Positions 1-8,652 are shown, counted from the first letter of the stretch. The stretch: 62,130 nt of DNA from an uncultured Clostridia bacterium (GCA_945829235.1 CALZUA010000019.1:1-62130); one strand, 5' to 3'. Made by a program: numbers and translations. The notes: generated by a model not told the origin, from the sequence alone.

Positions 1-390
1 AAAATCCCCGTTATCGGAAGCGGCGATGTAACAAGCGTTTCGGATTGCGTGGAGATGTACGAGAAAACGGGTTGCGATTTGGTAATGATTGGAAGAGGCT
101 CTTACGGCAGACCGTGGCTTTTCGGGCAAATCCGTGATTATTTCGAGGGAAAAACGCCGCGCCCCGAGCCGTGCCTTGAGGAAAAAATCGAGATAATGCG
201 CCGCCACATCGCGCTTCTTGTCGAGGACAAGGGCGAGCGCACGGGAATGAAAGAAGCGCGCCGTCAAGCGGCTTGGTACGTTCGCGGGATAAACGGCGCG
301 GCAAAGCTCCGCGATGAGTTTTCAAAAATGAACACTTTCGAGGATTTCGAGAGAATGTTGAAAATAATTTCAGAGGTAAATGACAAATGA
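1..390 (+). CDS. dus: tRNA-dihydrouridine synthase, C-terminal part (5' end outside window)
   Basis: The frame is open from base 1 and ends at TGA 388-390. The protein begins IPVIGSGDV and continues with DLVMIGRGSYGRPWLF, the FMN-phosphate-binding end of the TIM barrel in DusB/NifR3 enzymes, then the helical tRNA-binding tail with ARRQAAWYVRGI. The family reduces uridines in the tRNA D-loop with FMN and NADPH. About the first 190-200 residues lie upstream of the window. The last four bases overlap the next start codon (ATGA), so the two genes are translationally coupled. The family call is firm; the DusB subfamily is inferred. Confidence 0.9.
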   Translation, partial: KIPVIGSGDVTSVSDCVEMYEKTGCDLVMIGRGSYGRPWLFGQIRDYFEGKTPRPEPCLEEKIEIMRRHIALLVEDKGERTGMKEARRQAAWYVRGINGAAKLRDEFSKMNTFEDFERMLKIISEVNDK

Positions 391-1535
391 ACTTGGAGAA
401 ACTAAAATCTTTCTGTGCTTTTAATGTAAAGGACGATGTTGTGCTCACGGATTTTTATTGTTGCGGGTACGAAAACCCCGTTGATTACTACTCGGACATC
501 GTGAACACGCTTCTCGAAAAAGGGCAGACGCTCGGCGAGTATGTGCATGATTTGTTGGTTTATTCCGACTCGCCTGTTGTAGCAAAATGCGCGGCGGAGC
601 GCACACCCGCGCTTGTTCGTGCAATTGAGTACGACTTGAGCGTTATAAAGGAGCTTGTTTCGCTCACCTCCGAGCAGTTCAGAGAAACGCTTTCGGACAG
701 CGAAATTCTCCGCGAGATGCCCGCTTACGACAACGGAAAATTTGATTATGACGCGGATTATTTCCTCAACTTTGCTCAGAAAAACGGCACGGGAATTTTC
801 GCGAAATACCGCGCGTTCTCGTTTGACGGTGAGCTGAAGCCGATTTTGAAAACCGACAGCATCACTCTCGCGGACCTGAAAAACTACGAGGTTCAGCGCA
901 ATCAGGTTGTCGAGAACACACTTTGCTTTTTGCACAATCAACCCGCGCAGAATGTTTTGCTGTACGGCGACCGCGGCACGGGCAAATCCTCGACCGTCAA
1001 AGCAATTTTCAACGAGTACAAGGAACTGCGAATGGTTGAGGTTGCGCGAAACGACATCAACGTTTTGCCCGCGCTTTTTGAGAAGCTCGGCAAGGTGAAT
1101 ATGAAATTCATCGTGACTATCGATGACCTTGCGTTCAACGAAAACGATGACCGTTTCGGCACGCTGAAAGCGGTTTTGGACGGTTCGCTTGCGCTTAAAC
1201 CGGAAAATATACTGATTTACGCAACAACAAACCGCCGCAAAATCGTTCGTGAAACCGTTGCCGACCGCGAGATTTCGGGTGCGGACGCGATTGACGAGAG
1301 TATGTCGCTTTCGGACAGATTTGGGCTGTTCGTGACGTTTATGCGACCCGATAAGCAGACTTATCTCGATATCGTGAAAAAGCTCGCCAAGGATATGGAG
1401 CTGGATATTCCCGAGGAACGGCTTTTTGCCGCGGCGGAGCGTTTTTCATCGAGAAGAGGCGGACGTTCGCCGAGAGTTGCAAGGCAGTTTGTAGAGTGGC
1501 TTCGGGGAAGAATCGAGCTTAATTTGGAGTACTAA
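387..1535 (+). CDS. DUF815-type AAA+ ATP-binding protein
   Basis: 382 residues. A clear P-loop GDRGTGKSS lies at residues 194-202 and a Walker B-like FIVTIDDLAF at 241-250. The layout (helical N-terminal half of about 170 residues, then a compact P-loop module) is that of the DUF815 family, whose cellular role is not established. The start overlaps the dus stop by four bases, and the next gene begins two bases after its stop, so the three genes form an operon. Catalysis beyond nucleotide binding cannot be read from the sequence. Confidence 0.85.
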   Translation: MNLEKLKSFCAFNVKDDVVLTDFYCCGYENPVDYYSDIVNTLLEKGQTLGEYVHDLLVYSDSPVVAKCAAERTPALVRAIEYDLSVIKELVSLTSEQFRETLSDSEILREMPAYDNGKFDYDADYFLNFAQKNGTGIFAKYRAFSFDGELKPILKTDSITLADLKNYEVQRNQVVENTLCFLHNQPAQNVLLYGDRGTGKSSTVKAIFNEYKELRMVEVARNDINVLPALFEKLGKVNMKFIVTIDDLAFNENDDRFGTLKAVLDGSLALKPENILIYATTNRRKIVRETVADREISGADAIDESMSLSDRFGLFVTFMRPDKQTYLDIVKKLAKDMELDIPEERLFAAAERFSSRRGGRSPRVARQFVEWLRGRIELNLEY

Positions 1536-1537
1536 TT

Positions 1538-2428
1538 ATGTCGCTTAACTTGAAAAAATTCGTTTGCACCGCGATTTTGGGAGTTTTTCTGCTGAGCGGT
1601 TGCGAAACGGAACAGCCGATTCCGTCGGAAATCTCGGTTTCCGAAACAACCGTGGTTGAGGAAAGTCAGCCGTTTCCCGCGGTGAGTTGCGGGATAACGC
1701 TTGAGAAAGCGGTTGAGAAGGCGGTTTCGCTGTCGCCGGCAGTAACCGAGATAATCTGCGAAATCGGCTTTCAGAGCAGGCTTGTGGGAGTGAGCGACTA
1801 CTGCGATTATCCCGAAAATCTTTCGCTGAAAAAGCTCGGGAGCACGGAAAATCCCGACTTGGACGGAATTATCAAGCTGAAGCCGGACGCAGTTTTCACG
1901 CTGTCGCTGTTGTCGGAGCGCGAGATTTACAAGTTAAATCAGGCGGGGATTAAGGTGCTGACGCTGAAAGCACCGCGCAATCTTGAGGAGTTCAGTGCGC
2001 TGTACAAGGAGGTTGCAACGGCGTTTTTCGGGAACGAGCTTGCCGACTCGCTGAAAGGCGAAACAAAGGCGCTTGCAACGGCAAAACGCGCGCGGACGTT
2101 GCTCGAAAATGCGGCGAAAAGCGTCAAAACTGAGAGCTTTGTTTACGTCACCGAGAAGCTGACGATAGCCGGCTCAGACACGTTTGAGAGCGCGGTTTTG
2201 AGCCTCACGGGCGAGAATTTGTGCAAATCCGAGGGCTACGTTTCGGCGGAAAACCTGCAACCTGCTTACATAATCGCGTCCAACAAGCTGTCATACGATA
2301 CTCTTGCTTTTGACAACGTTTTCTCGGCGATGATTTACAACGGCGCGAAGGTTGTTTTCGTTGACTCGGCGCGGTTTGAGCGACCGTCCGCTAGAACAGC
2401 GGAGATTTTTGCAAAGTTAACCGAATAA
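1538..2428 (+). CDS. ABC-transporter substrate-binding lipoprotein (BtuF/FhuD type)
   Basis: 296 residues. A basic N-terminus, a hydrophobic stretch and the lipobox LLSGC with Cys22 indicate lipid anchoring outside the membrane. The mature part has the signature of class III binding proteins for cobalamin, haem or siderophores: ITLEKAVEKAVSLSPAVTEI, then the conserved LVGVSDYCDYP and LDGIIKLKPDAVF. Its permease and ATPase are not next to it, so the ligand cannot be named. It is the last gene of the dus operon and is followed by a hairpin terminator. Confidence 0.8.
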   Translation: MSLNLKKFVCTAILGVFLLSGCETEQPIPSEISVSETTVVEESQPFPAVSCGITLEKAVEKAVSLSPAVTEIICEIGFQSRLVGVSDYCDYPENLSLKKLGSTENPDLDGIIKLKPDAVFTLSLLSEREIYKLNQAGIKVLTLKAPRNLEEFSALYKEVATAFFGNELADSLKGETKALATAKRARTLLENAAKSVKTESFVYVTEKLTIAGSDTFESAVLSLTGENLCKSEGYVSAENLQPAYIIASNKLSYDTLAFDNVFSAMIYNGAKVVFVDSARFERPSARTAEIFAKLTE

Positions 2429-2430
2429 AA

Positions 2431-2468
2431 CAGCGCCTTTCTCGTGAACAGGGAAAGGCGCTTTGTTT
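2431..2468. terminator. Bidirectional intrinsic terminator
   Basis: Inverted repeat AGCGCCTTTC (2432-2441) / GAAAGGCGCT (2453-2462), followed by TTGTTT on the plus strand and a T-rich tail on the minus strand. It lies between two convergent genes. Confidence 0.75.
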
Positions 2469-3234
2469 ACATCGGCGTGATAATATAGCCGTTTTCGTGC
2501 CAGTAGTCGATAACCTTTGGCAAAACCTCGGCGTTGGTTTTGGAAACCGCGTGCAGAAGATAAACCGCGCCGTTATGGGTTTTCGAGGTAATTTTGTCGT
2601 AAGCGGCAGTCGGCTCAGGCTGGTTGTCGGTGAGCCAATCCTGATAAGCGAAGCTCCAAAGCACCGTGGTGTAGCCGAGCTCTTTCGCGCACGCAAGCAC
2701 GCGCTCGGAAAACTCGCCCATCGGCGGGCGCATAACGTACATATCATAACCGAAGTTTTTTGAAATATAATTATGAAGGAGCATAATCTCGTTGTACAAG
2801 TCCTCGTTTGAGCACTCGGGCAGGGAAGGGTGGCTGTACGAGTGATTTCCGACGGTGTGCCCCTCGTTAATCATACGCTTAATCAGTCCGGGATTTTTCT
2901 CGGCGTAATCGCGCGTGATGAAAAAGGTTGCCTTCACGCCTTTTGACGCGAGTGTATCGAGGATTTTCTCCGTGTAACCGTTTTCATACCCCTCGTCAAA
3001 CGTGAGCCAAAGCCGCTTGTTTGCCGCTTCACCTATGAAAAGCGTGTTCATATCGCCGTACTGTTTTTGCGCCTGAATAGCGCCGAGCGGACGGTTCATC
3101 GAGTCGGTGTCGTACCCTACGCCGTAGGCAACCTTTTTGTTGTCATAATCATCGAGATAAGAGTAAGGCGCCTGCGCAAACGCGATTTTTCCCGTCAAAA
3201 AAACGGTCAAAAGCGCCGAAATCAGTTTTTTCAT
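2467..3234 (-). CDS. pdaA: Polysaccharide deacetylase, PdaA-like
   Basis: 255 residues from the ATG at 3234, chosen because AAAGGA sits about 10 bases upstream; an in-frame TTG 11 codons earlier would run through that ribosome binding site. An N-terminal signal peptide (MKKLISALLTVFLTGKIAFA) is followed by a NodB homology domain with TFDEGYENGYT (about 78-88), the zinc-binding HSYSH (about 131-135) and YVMRPP. B. subtilis PdaA, which has the same FD-x-GYENG variant, deacetylates muramic acid during delta-lactam synthesis in spore cortex. A cell-wall role outside the membrane is likely; sporulation is inferred. Confidence 0.85.
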   Translation of the reverse strand: MKKLISALLTVFLTGKIAFAQAPYSYLDDYDNKKVAYGVGYDTDSMNRPLGAIQAQKQYGDMNTLFIGEAANKRLWLTFDEGYENGYTEKILDTLASKGVKATFFITRDYAEKNPGLIKRMINEGHTVGNHSYSHPSLPECSNEDLYNEIMLLHNYISKNFGYDMYVMRPPMGEFSERVLACAKELGYTTVLWSFAYQDWLTDNQPEPTAAYDKITSKTHNGAVYLLHAVSKTNAEVLPKVIDYWHENGYIITPM

Positions 3235-3368
3235 TTCAATCAATCCTTTCGCTGATATTGTTCTCAAACAGTGAATTATTTATCACAAAAAGAATTTTGT
3301 AAATATGTTGCATAAAAATTGCCGTAAAGTTTTGTGTAAAATTACGAATTTTAAAGGCGATTATGTAC

Positions 3369-3397
3369 TTGAATAATGTTTAAAAATATGGTAAAAT
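3369..3397 (+). promoter_or_regulatory. SigA-type promoter for the DHH phosphoesterase gene
   Basis: TTGAAT (3369-3374), a 17-bp spacer and TAAAAT (3392-3397), about 60 bases before the ATG at 3459, in an otherwise AT-rich gap between divergent genes. Confidence 0.6.
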
Positions 3398-3458
3398 AAT
3401 AGTAATAATGGAGATGTATGTAAATACATAAAAAACGAAAGGGTAAGGGGAGCCGCTT

Positions 3459-4502
3459 ATGTCGCAGAAATTAAGCGAACTCATCGACCTGCTTAAAGGT
3501 CACCGCGTTTATATACAAACGCACAATTTTCCCGATCCGGACGCGATTGCAAGCGCGTACGGATTGCAGGTGCTGTTGGGAAAATTCAAGATTAAAACTG
3601 TAATCTGTCATCACGGCAACATCGAGCGCGCGATGACGGCAAATATGGTTTCGGAATTTCAGATTGATATGACCGCGGACAGCGAGCTTAAATATATGAC
3701 GTCCGAGGACTATATAATCACGGTTGACAGCCAGAAGGGAAACGCGAATATTCTCGACCTTATCGGAAACGAGGTTGCGGTTATCGACCATCACCCGGTT
3801 TTCTGCGTTGTGGACGATTACAAATACCGCGATATACGAATGGTTGGAAGCTGCTCGACGATAATCGCGGATTACTACCGCCAGTACAAGATAGATATGC
3901 CGAGCTCGGTTGCCACGGCGCTTTTGTATGGGCTGAAATGCGACACGCGCGATTTTACCCGCGGTGTAACACAGCTTGACGTTGACATTTACTCCTACCT
4001 TTTCCCGAAAGCCGATAACCGACTTATCAGGCATTTCCAGTCGGGTGAAATCGAGTACAACGAGCTGAACGCTTTTGTTGACTCAATGAGAAACATCGAG
4101 GTTTATGACGGAGTTGCGTTTGCGTTCTTGAATTTCTACTGCACGGACGCGTTTATTGCAACAATTTCGGACTTTATCCTGAACGTTGACGTGGTGAATT
4201 TCTCGGTTGTGTACACGAGGAGAAACGACGGGTTCAAGTTCTCGGTTCGCTCGGAAATCGAGGAGCTGAACGCGGGACAGATTGTTTCGGACGCGCTGAA
4301 GGACGTTGGATCGGGCGGCGGACACAAGTCGATGGCGGGCGGATACGCGTCAGAGAGCAAAATTCTCGATATCAGCATCGACTACAACAAGGTTATCCAA
4401 AACCTTTTCCTTAACATCATCGACACAATTCCGCACAGGGGCTACACGCCGAGAAACGAAGTTCCCGAGGACGTTGAGGTGAAGGTTGAAAAAGTTGATT
4501 AA
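3459..4502 (+). CDS. DHH/DHHA1 phosphoesterase (NrnA/oligoribonuclease-like)
   Basis: 347 residues. The N-terminal DHH domain shows HNFPDPDAIAS (22-32) and VIDHHP (DHH at 110-112), which coordinate Mn2+. The C-terminal DHHA1 domain carries GGGHKSMAGG (286-295). This domain pair cleaves short oligonucleotides, pAp or cyclic dinucleotides; the exact substrate cannot be chosen here. It is a single gene with its own promoter and terminator. The ribosome binding site AAGGGGAG lies just upstream of the ATG. Confidence 0.85.
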   Translation: MSQKLSELIDLLKGHRVYIQTHNFPDPDAIASAYGLQVLLGKFKIKTVICHHGNIERAMTANMVSEFQIDMTADSELKYMTSEDYIITVDSQKGNANILDLIGNEVAVIDHHPVFCVVDDYKYRDIRMVGSCSTIIADYYRQYKIDMPSSVATALLYGLKCDTRDFTRGVTQLDVDIYSYLFPKADNRLIRHFQSGEIEYNELNAFVDSMRNIEVYDGVAFAFLNFYCTDAFIATISDFILNVDVVNFSVVYTRRNDGFKFSVRSEIEELNAGQIVSDALKDVGSGGGHKSMAGGYASESKILDISIDYNKVIQNLFLNIIDTIPHRGYTPRNEVPEDVEVKVEKVD

Positions 4503-4505
4503 AAT

Positions 4506-4537
4506 AACGTGGCTGTTGGTTGACAGCCACGTTTTTT
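4506..4537 (+). terminator. Intrinsic terminator
   Basis: CGTGGCTGT (4508-4516) / ACAGCCACG (4523-4531) followed by TTTTTT, directly after the DHH gene. Confidence 0.85.
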
Positions 4538-4631
4538 ACGATATACAGGTTCGCTTCAGGTATGTTCGGGGGGAATTTTTGCACCATAAAGCGATTGCAG
4601 AAGAATTTGTGAAAGTAGTTCGCGGGATTTC

Positions 4632-4660
4632 TTGACAAAAGAGCGAATGTGTGGTATAAT
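4632..4660 (+). promoter_or_regulatory. Perfect consensus promoter
   Basis: TTGACA (4632-4637), 17-bp spacer, TATAAT (4655-4660), 57 bases before the ATG of the next gene. All 12 hexamer bases match the consensus. Confidence 0.8.
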
Positions 4661-4716
4661 GATAAAGGATAACGTTCGTTAGCTTGGCGAACTGTCAGGA
4701 GTTTTGGAGGTAAATT

Positions 4717-5163
4717 ATGAAAGCTGTACTACTGAACGACAAACAGCGCAGGAAAATTATCAGAACCGTGAAACCATCGGCGGCAGACTTTTTCTCCTAT
4801 CAAAATCTCAACCTTCTTACAGCAGTTTTCGATGAAGAGAAAAACATCTATCTGACCCTTGCGCGTTTTATGTCATCGGCAATTACCAGAACCAACGATA
4901 ATTTTGACGAATATACCTATGTGTTGCTCACGCCTTTGGGTTGTTTTTCGGTAAACTGCATTGAGAGAGCGGGAAAAGTTTCGGGGATTTCCTGCCCGTT
5001 GCCCGTTATTGCTTCAAAATCAAAAATAACGGAGATGATTTGTTATTATCACGAGAGTTTTTCCGAACAGCGTTCCTTGAAAAAAGAAGCGGTTAAAGAG
5101 ATTGATTTGGGAAATAAGGATTTCACGGAATGGTATCTTGAAAAACATTATTTTAACAAGTAA
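4717..5163 (+). CDS. Unknown protein, 148 aa
   Basis: I do not recognise a family. There is no signal peptide or membrane segment; it is a soluble alpha/beta-looking protein with YVLLTPLGCFSVNCIE in the middle and a charged C-terminal helix. GGAGG lies 8 bases before the ATG and a perfect consensus promoter precedes it, so it should be strongly expressed unless repressed. It is monocistronic and convergent with the CotH gene, with only 13 bases between the stops and no clear terminator. Confidence 0.65.
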   Translation: MKAVLLNDKQRRKIIRTVKPSAADFFSYQNLNLLTAVFDEEKNIYLTLARFMSSAITRTNDNFDEYTYVLLTPLGCFSVNCIERAGKVSGISCPLPVIASKSKITEMICYYHESFSEQRSLKKEAVKEIDLGNKDFTEWYLEKHYFNK

Positions 5164-5176
5164 CAATGTGATTTGT

Positions 5177-6913
5177 TTAGTATAAATCGATATTGTTGTC
5201 AATCCAATTCGCTCGATTTGTGATGAAGTTTTTCAGATACGCGATTTGAAGCTCATAGCTGTTGGCATTGAAATTTGCCCAAGATGAGTAGCCCGGCTTG
5301 GTATTCCAAATCTGCCACACCTTGAAATTCTCCACCTGTGAGGGTTGGATTTTCTTGGAATAACGGTCAATGCTCGTGAAAGCGGCGTTCAGGAGCTTGT
5401 CGCGCATCTCCCGCCAACGCTCGCTTAAACGCGCACGAAACTCCTTGTTCTGCATAAGATAATTGCCCCAAGAAGTCTTGATAAAAGCGTTTTCATCGCT
5501 TGAACCAATTATTGTCCAGCTGTTGTAGTACGGATTATCAATTGTATAGTTTCCGAACGCGAGGTCAAAGTCCCAGATAGGTCCCATTTTAATTTTGCCG
5601 CCGACATCTACGGTGAAATAACAGCTTCTGCGAAACGCGCTGTCGGAGTTGTTGGTAAGCTCCTGTATAATCACCCAATCAACAAAGCTGTCGATATCGA
5701 TAAACTCGCCGATATCTCCGCCGTTGACAATCGCATTGTCTGCGGCATTGAACAGGTCAAATATTTCCTGCCGTTGTTCATCGGAAAGCTCACTGCCGTC
5801 GGGTTCTTCAAAGGTTATGTATTTCAGCATATTTGAATTTGTGTGGAAGAAATCAACTCCCTTTACATCAACACCGTTTTCCGAACCGCCAACCTCCAGC
5901 AGAAAACCGAATTTATCGGAATTATCGGATTTTTTGGTGATGTTTACGCGGCTTTTGGCAATCTCCATGTGTTCACCGAGAGAGTATACTCCTTGATATT
6001 CGCCGTTGATGAACAGGTCAACAGGGTATTGCGAGGGCGTCCAGTCAAAATTCATAACCCGTCCCATATCATAAGCCACGGTATTGCGAATAAGCGACTT
6101 GTCCGCATAATTTGCAATCAATATCCAGTCCTTGTTTTTCTCAAGTCCCAAAACCTCAACCTTGTTGTCAAGCTTAATCTTGTAAGGCTTTTTCTCCCAG
6201 TTCCAAGTGGAATTGCCGCGCCCACGGATTTTGCCGTGTTGAATTTCAAGTCCCTGAGCATATTCGGGAGCTTTTGAGCAGTCGATAGAAACGGTCATAC
6301 CGATAGTTTCATCCCGCATAATATCGGAAACATTTTTCCCGTCATCAAGTGTAATTTGTACCATCGGGAGAGAGGCTTTTGTGTATTCGGTGATAATGGT
6401 GAAATTCTTCTCAATGCCACTCTCGTCAACCACTTTAAGCTTGTGATTTTGTGTAAGGTCGGCGGTGGCTGAACCCTTGTTTTCATCTACAAAACAAGCA
6501 CCGTGCTCGGCACTTGCGGAAATGGTTGCAGATGTAAGCTGAACAGGGAGAAAATCTGCGCTGTAAGTTGCGTTGCCATAGGCACAAGCGGAATTTTCGT
6601 CTATGGTGTAATTTATGTTGCGCCCGTTAGCGGTAGCTTTAATTGTGATTTCACCCGCATTGAAAGGGGATTCAGTTTCGTTGCTCTCGACAGTTGATGT
6701 ATCGGAATTGGATTGGCTTGTTGTTGAAGACGAACTCTCTTGGTAGGTGGTTGAAGAAACGGATTTCTCGCTTGATATGGTAGATTCTTCGCTTGATGTT
6801 GCGGCGGATTCGGAGGAAATTTGCTCCGCACTTTCGGAAATCTTCGTTTCGCTTGAACAGCCTGTTGACAGAAAAATCGCCAAAACAACCGCAAATATTA
6901 TTCTTTTTTTCAT
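5177..6913 (-). CDS. CotH-family lipoprotein
   Basis: 578 residues. The signal peptide ends in the lipobox LSTGC (Cys19). Residues of about 20-85 are a Ser/Thr/Glu-rich linker, as in surface-anchored proteins. A cadherin-like/beta-sandwich stretch follows, then a CotH domain with the hallmark KIRGRGNSTW, KKPYKIKL, NYADKSLIRN, the YQGVYSLGEHME loop and GPIWDFDLAFG. CotH proteins are atypical kinases; in B. subtilis CotH phosphorylates spore-coat proteins. Clostridial secreted homologues of this size are common and mostly uncharacterised. Expressed from a perfect promoter at 7003-7031. Confidence 0.85.
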   Translation of the reverse strand: MKKRIIFAVVLAIFLSTGCSSETKISESAEQISSESAATSSEESTISSEKSVSSTTYQESSSSTTSQSNSDTSTVESNETESPFNAGEITIKATANGRNINYTIDENSACAYGNATYSADFLPVQLTSATISASAEHGACFVDENKGSATADLTQNHKLKVVDESGIEKNFTIITEYTKASLPMVQITLDDGKNVSDIMRDETIGMTVSIDCSKAPEYAQGLEIQHGKIRGRGNSTWNWEKKPYKIKLDNKVEVLGLEKNKDWILIANYADKSLIRNTVAYDMGRVMNFDWTPSQYPVDLFINGEYQGVYSLGEHMEIAKSRVNITKKSDNSDKFGFLLEVGGSENGVDVKGVDFFHTNSNMLKYITFEEPDGSELSDEQRQEIFDLFNAADNAIVNGGDIGEFIDIDSFVDWVIIQELTNNSDSAFRRSCYFTVDVGGKIKMGPIWDFDLAFGNYTIDNPYYNSWTIIGSSDENAFIKTSWGNYLMQNKEFRARLSERWREMRDKLLNAAFTSIDRYSKKIQPSQVENFKVWQIWNTKPGYSSWANFNANSYELQIAYLKNFITNRANWIDNNIDLY

Positions 6914-7002
6914 AATTTTTCCCTTTAAATTCAGATAAGTTTAGTTTTTGAAACGATTACCAAACGGTATTTATTGTGTGATAATGTAAAATTACCATAT
7001 TT

Positions 7003-7031
7003 ATTATACGTTATCAACTAAATTTTGTCAA
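7003..7031 (-). promoter_or_regulatory. Perfect consensus promoter for the CotH gene (minus strand)
   Basis: Read on the minus strand: TTGACA (7031-7026), 17-bp spacer, TATAAT (7008-7003), about 90 bases before the start codon at 6913. Confidence 0.8.
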
Positions 7032-7150
7032 TAGGTTAAAGAATTTGTAAATGTAAATTATATGTGAAAAGTGAACAAATCATAGACCGCGGTATTTCGG
7101 AAAATTGATTTGTTGTTTGCGGGCAAAAAAATTCGCCCCCGAACTAAAAA

Positions 7151-7180
7151 AATACCTCCGAACTAATTTGGAGGTTTTTA
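7151..7180. terminator. Hairpin with T-tract on both strands
   Basis: ACCTCC (7154-7159) / GGAGGT (7170-7175) with TTTTATTT downstream on the plus strand and TATTTTTTT on the minus strand. It lies in the gene-free stretch 6914-7462, before the first arm-like repeat. Confidence 0.5.
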
Positions 7181-7236
7181 TTTAAGTATATAAATTGTTC
7201 ACATTTAATGTGATATACAGTGAGTATTGGTTAAAG

Positions 7237-7252
7237 ATTTGCATACATTTTT
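7237..7252 (+). repeat. Integrase arm-type direct repeat, copy 1
   Basis: ATTTGCATACATTTT, identical to the 15 bases at 7440-7454; a third, partly overlapping copy TTTTGCATACATTT ends at 7464. The copies flank the tRNA-derived sequence on both sides. Arm-type binding sites of a tyrosine integrase are the simplest explanation (inference). Confidence 0.5.
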
Positions 7253-7304
7253 AATGATTTTTAGTGCAATTTAGGGGTATTTTATCGACTTTTGAGCATA
7301 TAAC

Positions 7305-7338
7305 AAAAACCGCTCAACCCTAATGGTTAAGCGGTTTT
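7305..7338 (-). terminator. Terminator following the tRNA remnant
   Basis: AAAACCGCT...AGCGGTTTT (arms 7306-7314 and about 7330-7336, inner stem AACC/GGTT). Read on the minus strand it ends GCGGTTTTTG and lies right after the tRNA 3' end, as a native tRNA terminator would. Confidence 0.6.
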
Positions 7339-7395
7339 ACAAGTGGTTGCGGGAGCTGGATTTGAACCAACGACCTTCGGGATTATGAGCCCGAC
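7334..7395 (-). other. att core: 3' half of an initiator tRNA-like sequence
   Basis: On the minus strand it reads GTCGGGCTCAT at the anticodon arm and, further on, GGTTCAAATCC (T-arm) and ends CCCGCAACCA, as in tRNA-fMet(CAT). Only the anticodon arm, T-arm and acceptor 3' strand are present; the D-arm and 5' acceptor strand are replaced by unrelated sequence. The anticodon loop has one extra T (eight bases), so this is not a working tRNA. Integration into a tRNA 3' end by the adjacent integrase explains it. An intact partner copy was not found in the window. Confidence 0.7.
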
Positions 7396-7439
7396 AGGAA
7401 AACGCGTGTAAGCCTAATCGCATAGCCAAATATTTTGAA

Positions 7440-7464
7440 ATTTGCATACATTTTGCATACATTT
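7440..7464 (+). repeat. Integrase arm-type direct repeats, copies 2 and 3
   Basis: Two overlapping copies of TTTGCATACATTT between the att core and the integrase stop codon; see copy 1 at 7237. Confidence 0.5.
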
Positions 7465-8605
7465 ATGAAATTTGCTCTTTGAAAAAGTTGTTCAAATTGT
7501 TCATATCTCGTTCTTTATACTCTTCGCTCAAATGTGTGTAAATCTCAGAAGTTGTTTTTATGTCGGAATGTCCTGCTTGTTCTTTAGCAGTCATTAGACT
7601 AATGCCAGCGAAAAACATATTTGTGATAAAAGTGTGTCGTAGCCAATGTGCGGTGATGTTTGGAATAACCATCGGAAGACCGCCCGGCTGGAACTTACTC
7701 ATCACCTTTAGATTAACATAGTTACCGAAATCTCCATATCGGAAATTCAGCTCTTTCAAGTAGCTTTCCCAGAGGCGTTTCCAACCTGTATCGGTTATTA
7801 TCGTGCCCCTCGCTGAAGGGCAAACCAGTAGGGAAGTACGTTTCACGCTTTTCAAATAATCGATAAGTATGTCAGGAACATAGACTGTGCGGAGAGCGGC
7901 TTCTGTTTTTCCGCAGTTCTTAACCACCGGTTTGCCTTTTACATAGGCAACAGCCTTGTTCACAGAAATTGTTTTTCGTTCGAAGTCTATGTCAGACCAA
8001 GTAAGCGGGAGCAGTTCGCCCCTTCGGAGTCCGGCATACATCATTATCATCGCAGCCGTCTGTGCGCGATGCGGAGTTTCTCGAACCCAACGTTGCTCTT
8101 CGGCGGTTAAGGCTCGACGCTTTTCAGAGGGTTTCGCAGTATTCGGAATAATGATTGCGTTCGCGCAATTGTAATCAATCACTCGGTTATCAATCGCAAG
8201 CTGCATAATCTGAATCATCGACTGCTTAAGACCTGTTAATGTTTTCTTACTGAGCGGATTTTCGCCGCTTCCGAGTTTGAAAACAATCGATTGAAAATCG
8301 TTCAGCCTGATTTTAGTGATAGGAATATTTCTCAATTCTTCCAATTTTTTATAATGACCTACATAAGATCCATACGTTCCGGCAGAAACACTCAGTTTTT
8401 TCTGTTCAAGCCACAAGTCAGCCCATTCGCCGAAAGTGTCGCGTTCGGCAGCAACGTCCAAGCCTTTGCCAAGACGAAGTTTTAATTGTGTGATTTTCTC
8501 GTCCAGTTCCTTCGGAGAATTCGCGCAAACATATTTATACTGCTTGTTTCCGAGATTTACTCTTGCTCCGTAGCGACCATCTGGACGTTTCTTGTATTTT
8601 GCCAT
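7463..8605 (-). CDS. int: Phage tyrosine integrase
   Basis: 380 residues from the ATG at 8605 (GAGGTG seven bases upstream). An N-terminal AP2-like arm-binding segment (KKRPDGRYGARV) is followed by a SAM-like core-binding domain (about 55-150) and the catalytic domain. Catalytic residues are visible: Arg194 in GLRRGEL, His320-x-x-Arg323 in HWLRHTF, His346 in AGHSD and nucleophile Tyr356 in IYTHLS. It sits next to the tRNA-derived att core, the standard arrangement for integration into a tRNA 3' end. It should drive insertion and, with an excisionase, excision. Confidence 0.95.
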   Translation of the reverse strand: MAKYKKRPDGRYGARVNLGNKQYKYVCANSPKELDEKITQLKLRLGKGLDVAAERDTFGEWADLWLEQKKLSVSAGTYGSYVGHYKKLEELRNIPITKIRLNDFQSIVFKLGSGENPLSKKTLTGLKQSMIQIMQLAIDNRVIDYNCANAIIIPNTAKPSEKRRALTAEEQRWVRETPHRAQTAAMIMMYAGLRRGELLPLTWSDIDFERKTISVNKAVAYVKGKPVVKNCGKTEAALRTVYVPDILIDYLKSVKRTSLLVCPSARGTIITDTGWKRLWESYLKELNFRYGDFGNYVNLKVMSKFQPGGLPMVIPNITAHWLRHTFITNMFFAGISLMTAKEQAGHSDIKTTSEIYTHLSEEYKERDMNNLNNFFKEQIS

Positions 8606-8629
8606 ACTACACCTCACCGAAAATCAGTT

Positions 8630-8645
8630 TTGCAAGCGATTGCAA
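8630..8645 (+). repeat. Dispersed palindrome copy 1
   Basis: TTGCAAGCGATTGCAA in the gap between integrase and the PH-domain gene. Identical copies lie at 11145 (opposite orientation), 25316, 33696 and 38647; a one-mismatch copy is at 16625. Confidence 0.6.
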
Positions 8646-8652
8646 AAATTGC

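Noticed and set aside
7334-7410. Functional tRNA-fMet gene
   Set aside because: D-arm and 5' acceptor strand are missing and the anticodon loop has an extra base; only the 3' half is there.
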